Assembly (NCBI GenBank): GCA_020351995.1
Contig: CP070674.1
Coordinates: 623,876-661,860, forward strand
Source of the DNA: Candidatus Zixiibacteriota bacterium
GTDB taxonomy: Bacteria > Zixibacteria > MSB-5A5 > GN15 > FEB-12
Length of the DNA stretch: 37,985 bases
Direction: 5' to 3'
Part shown: in pieces, positions 9,418-16,429 of the stretch
Layout of the letters: every line of letters starts with the position of its first letter
Position numbering within the stretch: the stretch's first letter is position 1
The notes under the pieces: model-generated
The model's input: the letters and a program-made list of their open reading frames with translations, nothing else
Database searches by the model: none
Told to the model about the DNA's origin: nothing
Position numbers and translations under genes: made by a program

Positions 9418-10923
9418 ATGTCTATTTATGCATGGGAGCAACGCCGCAACTTCCTCATAAATCTGTGTGCCTTTCTTTTAATATTCCAGTTAGCCACGAC
9501 ATCTCAGGGAGAAAGCGTACCCCGATTTGAACTCGCATCAATCCCAGATAGTATCGCTCCGGCCAGTGGAGAAGTGGAGTTTGGACACCTGGTCGTTTAC
9601 GAGAACAGGGCTGACAGCAATAGTCCTACCATCAAGTTACCTGTGATGATCGGAAAGAGCCGGGCCGAGAATTCGCGTCCCGACCCTATTCTCTTCACCG
9701 TTGGTGGCCCGGGTGTAATCTCAACCATGAGGGGTGGCCGGGATCTGAACGCGTGGCCATATTTGGATGATCGTGATTTCATTTACTTTGAACAGCGCGG
9801 AGCGCAGTATGCTCAGCCCAGTCTGATCGGGCCTGAGATTGACTCCATCCTGCTAAACAACAGCGGTGAGCGTATGAACGGACAGCTCGATAGAGATGAG
9901 CTGATTGCGGCTGTCCGGAGGCTTCGTGAGAGGCTCGAGGCTCAGGGTATCGACCTTACCTGTTACAGCACGAGAGAAAGCGCGGCCGACATCGAAGATT
10001 TGCGCAAGGTGCTCGGAATCGAAAAGTGGAATCTGTATGGCATCTCGTACAGCTGCCGCTTGATGCTCGAGGTGATGCGCAGGTATCCTGATGGCGTGAG
10101 AGCCGTTATTCTCGACTCACCGCTGCCACCCGATGTTAGCTGGGATGAAACCTCAATCGACCGTTACTGGTCCAACGTTATGAAGCTCGCGACTCACTGC
10201 GGGGCCGATTCCGTGGTGAATGAGAAATACCCCAACCTCAAAGATCGGCTCCTTGACCTAATAAAGGAGGCTAACGAAAATCCCATCGCGGTCAGTGTCA
10301 CCCATCCGGCTACCGGTCAAGCCGTTCAAGTTTCCATTGATGGGGAAGGCATTTTCCGCATTCTGGCGGCCTACATGGGAAATACCTCGTATATCTATTC
10401 CTTTCCGTACTCGATGGACTTGCTCTGCCGGAAGAACACCGAGGTTCTCGCGTTTCTCGCCCCGTCACTGCTGGGTATACCGGAGTATTCCTGGGGTATG
10501 CGGTATTCGATCTGGTGCAACGAGGAATTTCCCTTTGATGATTTTGGGAAGTTTGCCCGGCATGAAGACTTGCCCGCGCCATTGTCCGGTCTTGAGTGGA
10601 CGATAGTGGAACCCGAGATATACGACTTCTGGCCACGACGGCCGCTTGATACGCTCGACAATCAGCCGGTGTTCAGCCAGATCCCGGCTCTGGTCGTTAA
10701 TGGCCAGTATGACCCGGATACTCCACCGGAATGGGGAAAGCATGTCTGCGAAACGCTCACCAATTCCTATTATTTCGAGTACCCGGGCCAGGGTCACTTA
10801 CCGCTTTTTATACATCCGTGCGGTAGACAGATGGGGATAGACTTTCTCAATGACCCCAGCACGAGGCCGAGCGATAGCTGTCTGGTGGCATCCGGCCCGT
10901 TCAGGTTCTATTCAGGGGAGTGA
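9418..10923 (+). CDS. Secreted alpha/beta hydrolase, S33 tripeptidyl-aminopeptidase-like
   Basis: The predicted protein has 501 residues with an N-terminal signal peptide (about residues 10-30, FLINLCAFLLIFQLATTS). The alpha/beta-hydrolase machinery is visible: the oxyanion region VGGPGV at about 98-103, the nucleophile elbow GISYS with Ser210, a NGQYDPDTPP segment with Asp432, and GQGH with His460. This layout matches S33 prolyl/tripeptidyl aminopeptidases, which remove N-terminal peptides outside the cytoplasm. The frame is open upstream to a GTG at 9283. ATG 9418 was chosen because it starts the signal peptide and AGGAG lies 12 bp upstream. The S12-like hydrolase gene follows closely and may be in the same operon. 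Exact peptide specificity is unknown. Confidence 0.87.
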   Translation: MSIYAWEQRRNFLINLCAFLLIFQLATTSQGESVPRFELASIPDSIAPASGEVEFGHLVVYENRADSNSPTIKLPVMIGKSRAENSRPDPILFTVGGPGVISTMRGGRDLNAWPYLDDRDFIYFEQRGAQYAQPSLIGPEIDSILLNNSGERMNGQLDRDELIAAVRRLRERLEAQGIDLTCYSTRESAADIEDLRKVLGIEKWNLYGISYSCRLMLEVMRRYPDGVRAVILDSPLPPDVSWDETSIDRYWSNVMKLATHCGADSVVNEKYPNLKDRLLDLIKEANENPIAVSVTHPATGQAVQVSIDGEGIFRILAAYMGNTSYIYSFPYSMDLLCRKNTEVLAFLAPSLLGIPEYSWGMRYSIWCNEEFPFDDFGKFARHEDLPAPLSGLEWTIVEPEIYDFWPRRPLDTLDNQPVFSQIPALVVNGQYDPDTPPEWGKHVCETLTNSYYFEYPGQGHLPLFIHPCGRQMGIDFLNDPSTRPSDSCLVASGPFRFYSGE

Positions 10924-10980
10924 CTGCGACTACTATTGACAGCAGGGTTTATTGAGTACCGTGGAAAGGTGGTTGACAAA

Positions 10981-12936
10981 GTGCGCACATTGACACATTC
11001 GGTAGATCAAGACAAGACCGGGTCAGCCGTGGCGAGTGCATCATTGAGATGGCTTCCCACTCTAATTGCCGTTTCTCTGGCTCTTGTTCTTTGTCCGACC
11101 ATATACTCTCAGCCCCCGGCTGATTTCGTCGAACAAACTTTGCTCGCTCAGGACATAGAGCGCTTAGAATCCGAACTCGATAGCATAGTGAATGCGACGT
11201 CCACATCAGGTGCGGCTGTCGCAATCGTGTCCAGAGACTCTATCATTTGGACGGGCTCGTTTGGATTGGCCAATATTGAGACCGGGGAACCCGTAACTGA
11301 AAGAACGCTCTTCTGTATTGGCTCATGCACCAAGAGCTTCACGGGCCTCGGCATTCTCAAGCTGGTTGATGAGGGGGTGATTGATGTGAATACGCCGGTG
11401 AGAGAAATCGCCCCGGAGATAACTATCGACAATTCGTGGGAGGATACTGACCCGGTTAGGGTGGTTCACCTGCTTGAGCACACGACCGGTTTCGATGATT
11501 CCCATCCCAACTGGTTTTATTTCGATGGCCCGGTTCTTACTCTTCGTGAGGCTCTCGACAAGAAAGCCCACCTGCGCAAAGCTCGCTGGCTACCCGGTAC
11601 TCGCTTTAGCTATTCGAGCGTTGGGTTCAATGTCGCCGGGTACGTCATTGAAAAAACATACGGACAACCCTTCGAAGAGTGCCTTAAGAATGAAATCCTG
11701 ACCCCGATCGGGATGGCGAATACAGTCGTTGGATACTCGCAATCATCTGAGAGTCCGAAGGCAGTGGGTTATGATCGAAATATCGAACCGATTCTTCAAT
11801 GGTATGATTACGATATACCGGCCGGCGCCATATTCTCGTCGGTCGAGGAAATGGCGGTGTTCGTTCAATTCCTGCTTAATCGGGGAAGCGTTGGAGATAG
11901 GCAGGTCATCTCAGATAGCCTGTTCGACCGTATCGGACGCCCCACCACCACTCTCGGCGCAAGAAATGGATTGCCGTCTGGTTATAGCTTCGGGATCGGC
12001 ACCCGGTACCGGGCTGGTGTGAAATGGCTCGGGCACAGTGGGGCCGTTCCCGGTTTTGTGTCCGAGTATTACTACAGCCCTGATGCCGGCCTGGGTTTTG
12101 TGGTTCTCCAGAACTCTTTCGGTATTATGTTTGACAGTGACGTGTTCGATCGCGTGTGGGAATTCGTATCGTCACGTGTCGATTCCTTGCCCGAACCGTT
12201 ATCTGAGCCCCTTCAGTGTGAGCAGTTGCGATCGTATTGCGGTTACTACGAACCTCGTAATCCCCGACTGCAGTTGACCGGCTTCATTGAACTGCTAACC
12301 AGCGGAGTTGATATTTTCTGCGAGAACGACACGCTGTACACTCAGGGAATGGGAGAAGATCGCAGTCCACTCGTTCCTGTCACCGGTAACCTGTTTCGGC
12401 GGTCGCGCGACCCGGAAGCCACCAGGGCATTCATCGAAACCGCCGATGGCGAGATGGTTTACGCCTCCCAGGGATCATACTATGAAAAAACAACGATCTG
12501 GAAAACCTACTTGCGCCGGTTTCTCGTAATTAGTGCCTTGGTTCTCATGCTGTCTTCGATTGCCTACGCTATTTTCTGGGTTCCGGTCTACGTTTTCAAG
12601 AGGCTCACACGCAAAGAGAACCTGTGCCGGTATCCGAGTATGCGGCTGATCCCACTGCTGGCTGTGCTGGCACTTGTAGCCGGCATCGCTAAAATGGCAG
12701 ATCAGACCTTGCTTGAATTCGGTTCGAAGACCACTCTCAACGCGATCTTCTACGTGTCAACTCTGATCTTTGCGGCATTGTCAACGCTTAGCCTGTATAC
12801 AACATATCGCAGCTTCAGCAAACAGGTTAAAACTGTCGCTCGCGTTTATGCGATTCTGCTTTCGTTATCCTGCTTTGGGATGACGCTCTATCTGGGCTAT
12901 TGGGGCATCATTGGCCTGCGACTGTGGGCCTATTAG
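10981..12936 (+). CDS. Beta-lactamase-fold serine hydrolase (S12) with four C-terminal membrane helices
   Basis: The protein is about 651 residues long. A signal peptide or anchor lies near residues 24-43. The penicillin-binding/class C fold has SCTK (Ser115, Lys118), the second motif as YSS (Tyr211; most relatives have Y-x-N), and the third motif as GHSG (His352). The family includes beta-lactamases, D-Ala-D-Ala peptidases, D-aminopeptidases and esterases. The C-terminal 150 residues contain four hydrophobic helices, so the catalytic domain is probably held on the periplasmic face of the inner membrane. The GTG at 10981 is favoured by AAAGGTGG ending 8 bp upstream; a TTG at 10936 is an alternative. 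It follows the S33 gene by 57 bp. It should not be read as antibiotic resistance without assay. Confidence 0.87.
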   Translation: MRTLTHSVDQDKTGSAVASASLRWLPTLIAVSLALVLCPTIYSQPPADFVEQTLLAQDIERLESELDSIVNATSTSGAAVAIVSRDSIIWTGSFGLANIETGEPVTERTLFCIGSCTKSFTGLGILKLVDEGVIDVNTPVREIAPEITIDNSWEDTDPVRVVHLLEHTTGFDDSHPNWFYFDGPVLTLREALDKKAHLRKARWLPGTRFSYSSVGFNVAGYVIEKTYGQPFEECLKNEILTPIGMANTVVGYSQSSESPKAVGYDRNIEPILQWYDYDIPAGAIFSSVEEMAVFVQFLLNRGSVGDRQVISDSLFDRIGRPTTTLGARNGLPSGYSFGIGTRYRAGVKWLGHSGAVPGFVSEYYYSPDAGLGFVVLQNSFGIMFDSDVFDRVWEFVSSRVDSLPEPLSEPLQCEQLRSYCGYYEPRNPRLQLTGFIELLTSGVDIFCENDTLYTQGMGEDRSPLVPVTGNLFRRSRDPEATRAFIETADGEMVYASQGSYYEKTTIWKTYLRRFLVISALVLMLSSIAYAIFWVPVYVFKRLTRKENLCRYPSMRLIPLLAVLALVAGIAKMADQTLLEFGSKTTLNAIFYVSTLIFAALSTLSLYTTYRSFSKQVKTVARVYAILLSLSCFGMTLYLGYWGIIGLRLWAY

Positions 12937-12987
12937 CCAGTAGGCGGAAGTATAACCTCGACCACCCCGCAGCGCACGGTCTTAACG

Positions 12988-13554
12988 TCACCGCGCGCTG
13001 GTAATGGTGACCGGGACCGGGTTTCTCAAAATGTCGAGAACCGGTGAGGTCTTCTGCACATGCGCCCACAGTTCAGCGACCTTTTCCGGCGACGCGTCGC
13101 AGTCGGTCTTATATGTCAGCTTTATTCCCTCATATCCGGGGCGTACCCGGTCAGAGAGCCCGAGGAAACCGTGAAGGTCAATCTGCCCATCCAGGTCAAG
13201 CTCAATACTCTTCACGTTAATACCCTGTGCGGCTGCATTGTAGGAGAAACCGACCACCAGGCATGAGGCGAGTGCCTGAAGCACCGATTCGACCGCGTTC
13301 GGGCCTTTGTTCTGACCCAGAAGTACCGGCGGTTCGTCACCTTCGAGCACGAAAGGCCTGGCTCGCGAGGTATCTTCCTGTCCCGCGCCGTAAAAACCCT
13401 TAATGGTTGTCTTGGAATGACCCCCGCCCATCCACGTGGTAGTGGCGCGGAAGTTGAATCTCGCCAGATCGGGGTTATCCTTGATGGCATTCACTGTCTG
13501 CATAAACTGGTCGACGTTAATACCGTTTGAAATGCTTTGCTTGTTTACGGACAT
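12988..13554 (-). CDS. OsmC-family protein with a single family cysteine
   Basis: The protein has 188 residues and the OsmC/Ohr fold pattern: a beta-rich N-terminal half, then GPNAVESVLQALASCLVVGF holding Cys98, then the DASPEKVAEL helix. In classic OsmC and Ohr peroxidases a second cysteine sits in a CPV-like motif near the C-terminus. Here that position reads TSPVLDIL with Ser170. A different cysteine (C152) precedes DASPE. The protein may therefore bind or transform another substrate, or use C152. ATG 13554 has GGAGA 8-9 nt upstream on the minus strand. It is convergent with the S12-like gene and stands alone. Peroxidase activity is uncertain. Confidence 0.88.
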   Translation of the reverse strand: MSVNKQSISNGINVDQFMQTVNAIKDNPDLARFNFRATTTWMGGGHSKTTIKGFYGAGQEDTSRARPFVLEGDEPPVLLGQNKGPNAVESVLQALASCLVVGFSYNAAAQGINVKSIELDLDGQIDLHGFLGLSDRVRPGYEGIKLTYKTDCDASPEKVAELWAHVQKTSPVLDILRNPVPVTITSAR

Positions 13555-13626
13555 GGTGTTTCTCCATGATTTGAGGATGAATAATGATTCTGGCCCGGAT
13601 TTCCCTGCTTTTGACGGGACCTATTA

Positions 13627-13636
13627 GTTACGTAAC
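13627..13636. promoter_or_regulatory. Perfect 10-bp palindrome upstream of the OsmC-like gene
   Basis: GTTACGTAAC is a perfect palindrome 73 bp upstream of the OsmC-like start. Two related direct repeats (GGACCTATTAG at about 13618 and GGACCTAATAAG at about 13673) flank this region. It could be an operator for the OsmC-like gene. No regulator gene lies next to it. Confidence 0.35.
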
Positions 13637-13690
13637 CAGCCCGAGGAATAATTGCGCTTGTTGGAATAAATGGACCTAATAAGTCAACGA

Positions 13691-13729
13691 CTCTCATATA
13701 TTTTGTGAGAGCTTGCCATCAAATATATG
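13691..13729. promoter_or_regulatory. Perfect 11-bp inverted repeat between divergent genes
   Basis: CTCATATATTT (13691-13701) and AAATATATGAG (13719-13729) are exact reverse complements separated by 17 bp. No U-tract follows on either side, so it does not look like a terminator. It lies between the divergent OsmC-like and small secreted-protein genes and could be an operator or a structured leader element. Confidence 0.45.
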
Positions 13730-13836
13730 AGCCGGCGAGCGGAATCCTGGGTTGTTATGTTTGAACAGGGCCGTTCGAAATAACTTATCATATTTAGTGA
13801 CAATGTATTACGAGCCTTAAGAAAAATAAATAATTC

Positions 13837-13866
13837 TTTACAACACTAATCCTGTCCTGTTATTAT
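13837..13866 (+). promoter_or_regulatory. Sigma70-like promoter of the small secreted protein
   Basis: TTTACA (13837-13842) and TATTAT (13861-13866) each match the consensus at five of six positions, with an 18-bp spacer. The predicted start site near 13873 gives a leader of about 100 nt before the ATG at 13974. Confidence 0.55.
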
Positions 13867-13973
13867 AAGGTGTTAGGGTTGGGCAAACTAACGGAAAAGG
13901 GAGCAGAACATGAGGTATTTCCGGCAACGGCTGACCCCAACCAAAATGCATGACTCAAGGAAAGGAGACAGCC

Positions 13974-14444
13974 ATGAGAATCAGAAGCATCGTGCTGACA
14001 GCGATGGTCATGCTTGGCTCGGTATTGCTGTTGATGCCTGCTGCCGGCGCCCAGATGTGTGAGAGCACCGGAAACAACTTCGTTGACCTCAACGGAGACG
14101 GTTTCAATGACAACGCGCCAGATCATGATGGCGACGGAATCCCCAATGGACTGGATGCGGATTACGTCAAACATGCCCAGGCTGGCACCGGTTACCAGAT
14201 GCACAGGGGCCATGGTGAACACGCCTCGGCACATTTCGAGGGTGATGATATGACCCGGGCCGAGAGCCATGGGCGGTTCGGCACGCCTAACTGCGAGGTC
14301 TTCTGCGGAAGGCGGGGCTCTTTTGGGACCACCGACGGCCCGGATGAAATCGCCTACTGTGGCTTTGGCAGTGACGGTATGTCCGGAACTGCCGTGTGTG
14401 ATGGGACGGGCCCACAAGGGGCTCGGAACAGAGGCTGCAAGTAA
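13974..14444 (+). CDS. Small secreted Cys-rich protein with calcium-loop motifs
   Basis: The predicted protein has 156 residues. A clear signal peptide (about 1-26, ending AAGA) is followed by six cysteines (29, 107, 111, 129, 142, 155) that could form three disulfides. Two acidic loops, DLNGDGFND (38-46) and DHDGDGIPNGLD (50-61), resemble EF-hand-like calcium loops of thrombospondin type 3 or dockerin repeats, so a calcium-stabilised exported protein is likely. ATG 13974 has AAGGAG 7 bp upstream; an ATG at 13950 lies in frame but would bury the signal peptide. The gene has its own promoter and a strong terminator, so it is a single-gene transcript. I do not recognise the family. Confidence 0.8.
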   Translation: MRIRSIVLTAMVMLGSVLLLMPAAGAQMCESTGNNFVDLNGDGFNDNAPDHDGDGIPNGLDADYVKHAQAGTGYQMHRGHGEHASAHFEGDDMTRAESHGRFGTPNCEVFCGRRGSFGTTDGPDEIAYCGFGSDGMSGTAVCDGTGPQGARNRGCK

Positions 14445-14464
14445 CCGTAGTGCTGGTCCAAGTC

Positions 14465-14505
14465 AAATGGTGATGGCGAACTATACCGCCATCACCATTT
14501 TTATT
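14465..14505 (+). terminator. Strong Rho-independent terminator
   Basis: AAATGGTGATGGCG (14465-14478) pairs perfectly over 14 bp with CGCCATCACCATTT (14487-14500) around an 8-nt loop, and runs into TTATTAA. It follows the stop of the small secreted protein by about 20 bp. Confidence 0.9.
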
Positions 14506-14635
14506 AACCCGCGTCAATGTCACGGGACGCCGATTCGTAATCATCAAACAAACCATCAAGGTACCTCCTTGCCAACCGCTACGTTGGCCACAATATTGCT
14601 GTAAAAATACACCTTTTTCGAATAGAGAGACCACG

Positions 14636-15130
14636 GTGGACAGTAGGTTAAAATCGATTATCTGGAATCAGTTTGGGGCCGCCATTGACGCCCTCGAAAA
14701 TGCGATGGCAGCTTGTCCGGATGATCTTTGGCGAGATCGCACCAGACAACCGGAATTCTGGTATGTCGCTTATCACGCTCTGTTCTGGCTTGATTTCTAC
14801 CTGTCGGCTTCGGTGGAGGATTTCGCTCCTCCGGCACCGTTCGGGCTTGAGGAGTTAGATCCGGCCGGAAAGCTCCCCGATCGGCTCTACACCAAAGATG
14901 AGCTTCGGGCCTATTTGCGGTTCGGACGTCGGAAATGCAAGGATACTATTGACTCCCTGACTGATGAGAAAGCCGGTCGGCCCTTCAATTTTGGGAGGGT
15001 GAAGCTCAGTTTCGCGGAACTGCTCCTGTACAACATGCGCCATGTTCAACATCATGCGGGGCAATTGAATTTGGCTCTTCGTCAGGCCACGGACTCGGCG
15101 CCGGGGTGGGTCTTCGGGGCTGAAGACTGA
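14636..15130 (+). CDS. DinB-superfamily protein
   Basis: The protein has 164 residues and is predicted to be all-helical. The pattern matches the DinB/YfiT four-helix bundle: AYHALFWLDFY with His47 in the second helix and RHVQHHAGQL with His136, His139 and His140 in the last helix. These histidines normally bind one divalent metal ion. Members include thiol-S-transferases (bacillithiol or mycothiol type) and many of unknown role, so no reaction is assigned. The start is GTG at 14636 with GAGAGA about 7 bp upstream. No ATG lies upstream in frame near a ribosome site. The gene is isolated between the terminator at 14465 and the XRE regulator locus. Confidence 0.82.
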   Translation: MDSRLKSIIWNQFGAAIDALENAMAACPDDLWRDRTRQPEFWYVAYHALFWLDFYLSASVEDFAPPAPFGLEELDPAGKLPDRLYTKDELRAYLRFGRRKCKDTIDSLTDEKAGRPFNFGRVKLSFAELLLYNMRHVQHHAGQLNLALRQATDSAPGWVFGAED

Positions 15131-15301
15131 GGCAGCCACGGCATTTCTATTCGGCAGTGTGCTTTGACCCCCACCTAACGGTCAGTCTGGCTGTTGCAAA
15201 TGTAACTTGCCTTTAAATAACAACTTATTTGGCAGATATGGATCTCCGTCCAGCTCTCCTTCAAACTGAATTCACAAGATATGTTATCTTAAACATAATG
15301 G

Positions 15302-15322
15302 TTTTTATGTGAAACATAAAAA
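15302..15322. promoter_or_regulatory. Candidate operator of the XRE regulator
   Basis: TTTTTATGT and ACATAAAAA are perfect 9-bp inverted arms around GAA. A further AAACATAA copy lies at 15291. The element ends where the -35 of the TATAAT promoter at 15344 would be, so binding there would block transcription. It sits just upstream of a small HTH gene, which suggests autoregulation. Confidence 0.5.
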
Positions 15323-15327
15323 ATGGT

Positions 15328-15356
15328 TTGACGTACACGTCATTATAATGTAGTCT
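15328..15356 (+). promoter_or_regulatory. Promoter of the XRE regulator, predicted leaderless or near-leaderless
   Basis: A perfect TATAAT lies at 15344-15349, and TTGACG at 15328-15333 pairs at 17 bp with a weaker TAGTCT at 15351-15356. With either -10 the start site falls within about 8 nt of the ATG at 15364, and no Shine-Dalgarno sequence is present. Confidence 0.5.
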
Positions 15357-15363
15357 CGTAGTC

Positions 15364-15597
15364 ATGGATATTCGCATAAACTTAGATCTGGTTCTGGTAA
15401 AAAGGAAAATGTCGCTCACTGAACTGTCCAACCGGGTTGGCATTTCGGTCACTAACCTTTCATTACTCAAGACCGGTAAGGTCAGGGGAATTCGATTCTC
15501 GACCCTGGCTGCGATTTGCCGCGAACTGAACTGTCAACCTGCGGATATTCTTGAATACTTGCCCGAATCCGCCCCATCGGCCGGTGCGGAAACCTAG
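15364..15597 (+). CDS. Small XRE-family helix-turn-helix regulator (YozG-like)
   Basis: The protein has 77 residues and is little more than a Cro/C1-type HTH. The helices SLTELSNRVG and SVTNLSLLKTGKV (about 17-40) form the DNA-binding unit, followed by FSTLAAICRELNCQPADILEY, which is very typical of YozG-like XRE proteins. Such genes often stand directly before a small membrane-protein gene, as here, where the next start is 41 bp downstream. The inverted repeat at 15302-15322 is a likely target. The ATG has no ribosome-binding site and the promoter places the mRNA 5' end at or near it. Signal and regulon are unknown. Confidence 0.9.
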   Translation: MDIRINLDLVLVKRKMSLTELSNRVGISVTNLSLLKTGKVRGIRFSTLAAICRELNCQPADILEYLPESAPSAGAET

Positions 15598-15638
15598 GGC
15601 GATCTTTATTGTCTGTCGAAAGTGGAGGTGTTTCGAAT

Positions 15639-16241
15639 ATGGATGAGAATCGTTTCACGGCGGCCGGGTGGGCGTCGATCGTCGCGGCGGTAGTATTCCC
15701 GCTGGCGTTCGTGGTCGAAGGGATACACGAGGCGGCTCTTGAGTACGTCGATTCCGGTTTTACAGTTGGGGTAGGACCCGGAGATTTCTTGTTTCTTCTC
15801 TACGCCGCCCTGACAGTCTATTTGCTGAAGGAATTCAAGAGCTTGATGTATGAGCAATACAGCTTCAAAGAAATCAGTACCATCATCTCCGTGGCCATCT
15901 TCTGGGTCATTGTTTTCTTTGGCGGCTCATTTGTGCTCGAGTTACTGCTGGCCACGGTCTGGCCACACAATGACATCGGTCTACCGCTGGTTTTGATTAT
16001 CTTCTGGGTTACGGGCATTGCTATATTCGGAATCATCGATATAATACTCGGAATAATCATATTGCGTCAGAGGCATCGGTTCAGCTATTCGGTTAAGGTC
16101 TTTGCGGGTCTGAGTATCGCCACTGGAGTCTGTGAAGCGACACTTATCCTGTCCTTCCTCACAATGGTGCTGGTTCCGGTATCCTGCGCGGTATTGGCTT
16201 ATATCTTTCTGCACAAGGTCGAAGAAATAGAAATCGTTTGA
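15639..16241 (+). CDS. Multi-pass membrane protein paired with the XRE regulator
   Basis: The predicted protein has 200 residues with about five hydrophobic segments (about 10-28, 45-63, 78-107, 112-140 and 151-190, the last perhaps two helices). No catalytic motif or known family is recognised. ATG 15639 has GGAGGT 9 bp upstream, a strong site, and is preferred over a TTG at 15609. It sits 41 bp after the XRE gene on the same strand, so the two probably form an operon. Known YozG-like regulators are commonly paired with DUF2975 membrane proteins. I cannot say that this protein belongs to that family. Confidence 0.75.
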   Translation: MDENRFTAAGWASIVAAVVFPLAFVVEGIHEAALEYVDSGFTVGVGPGDFLFLLYAALTVYLLKEFKSLMYEQYSFKEISTIISVAIFWVIVFFGGSFVLELLLATVWPHNDIGLPLVLIIFWVTGIAIFGIIDIILGIIILRQRHRFSYSVKVFAGLSIATGVCEATLILSFLTMVLVPVSCAVLAYIFLHKVEEIEIV

Positions 16242-16429
16242 TCCGGAGTCCTGTGATATCCGGATAAGAACAGACTCGCTGTCTCATCGTGGATGACTCC
16301 GTATTGATCGCGGCCGTGTACGATAACGTTCGTATCCTGCCTGGCGAGATTCGATCGCCGCAACGAAAAGCGAAACCCCGTTAAATCTAAAACGTAGTGT
16401 TAGTATTCAAGAAGACGAAGGAGACTTTC

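Noticed and set aside
10981-12936. True antibiotic-resistance beta-lactamase
   Set aside because: The fold is shared with peptidases and esterases, the Y-x-N motif is altered and the membrane tail is unlike class C beta-lactamases.
14008-14160. Dockerin domain in the small secreted protein
   Set aside because: Only two acidic loops are present and the rest does not follow the dockerin two-repeat pattern; no cohesin-bearing scaffold is visible.
13863-14417. Minus-strand open frame opposite the small secreted protein
   Set aside because: The plus frame has promoter, signal peptide, ribosome site and terminator; the opposite frame has none.
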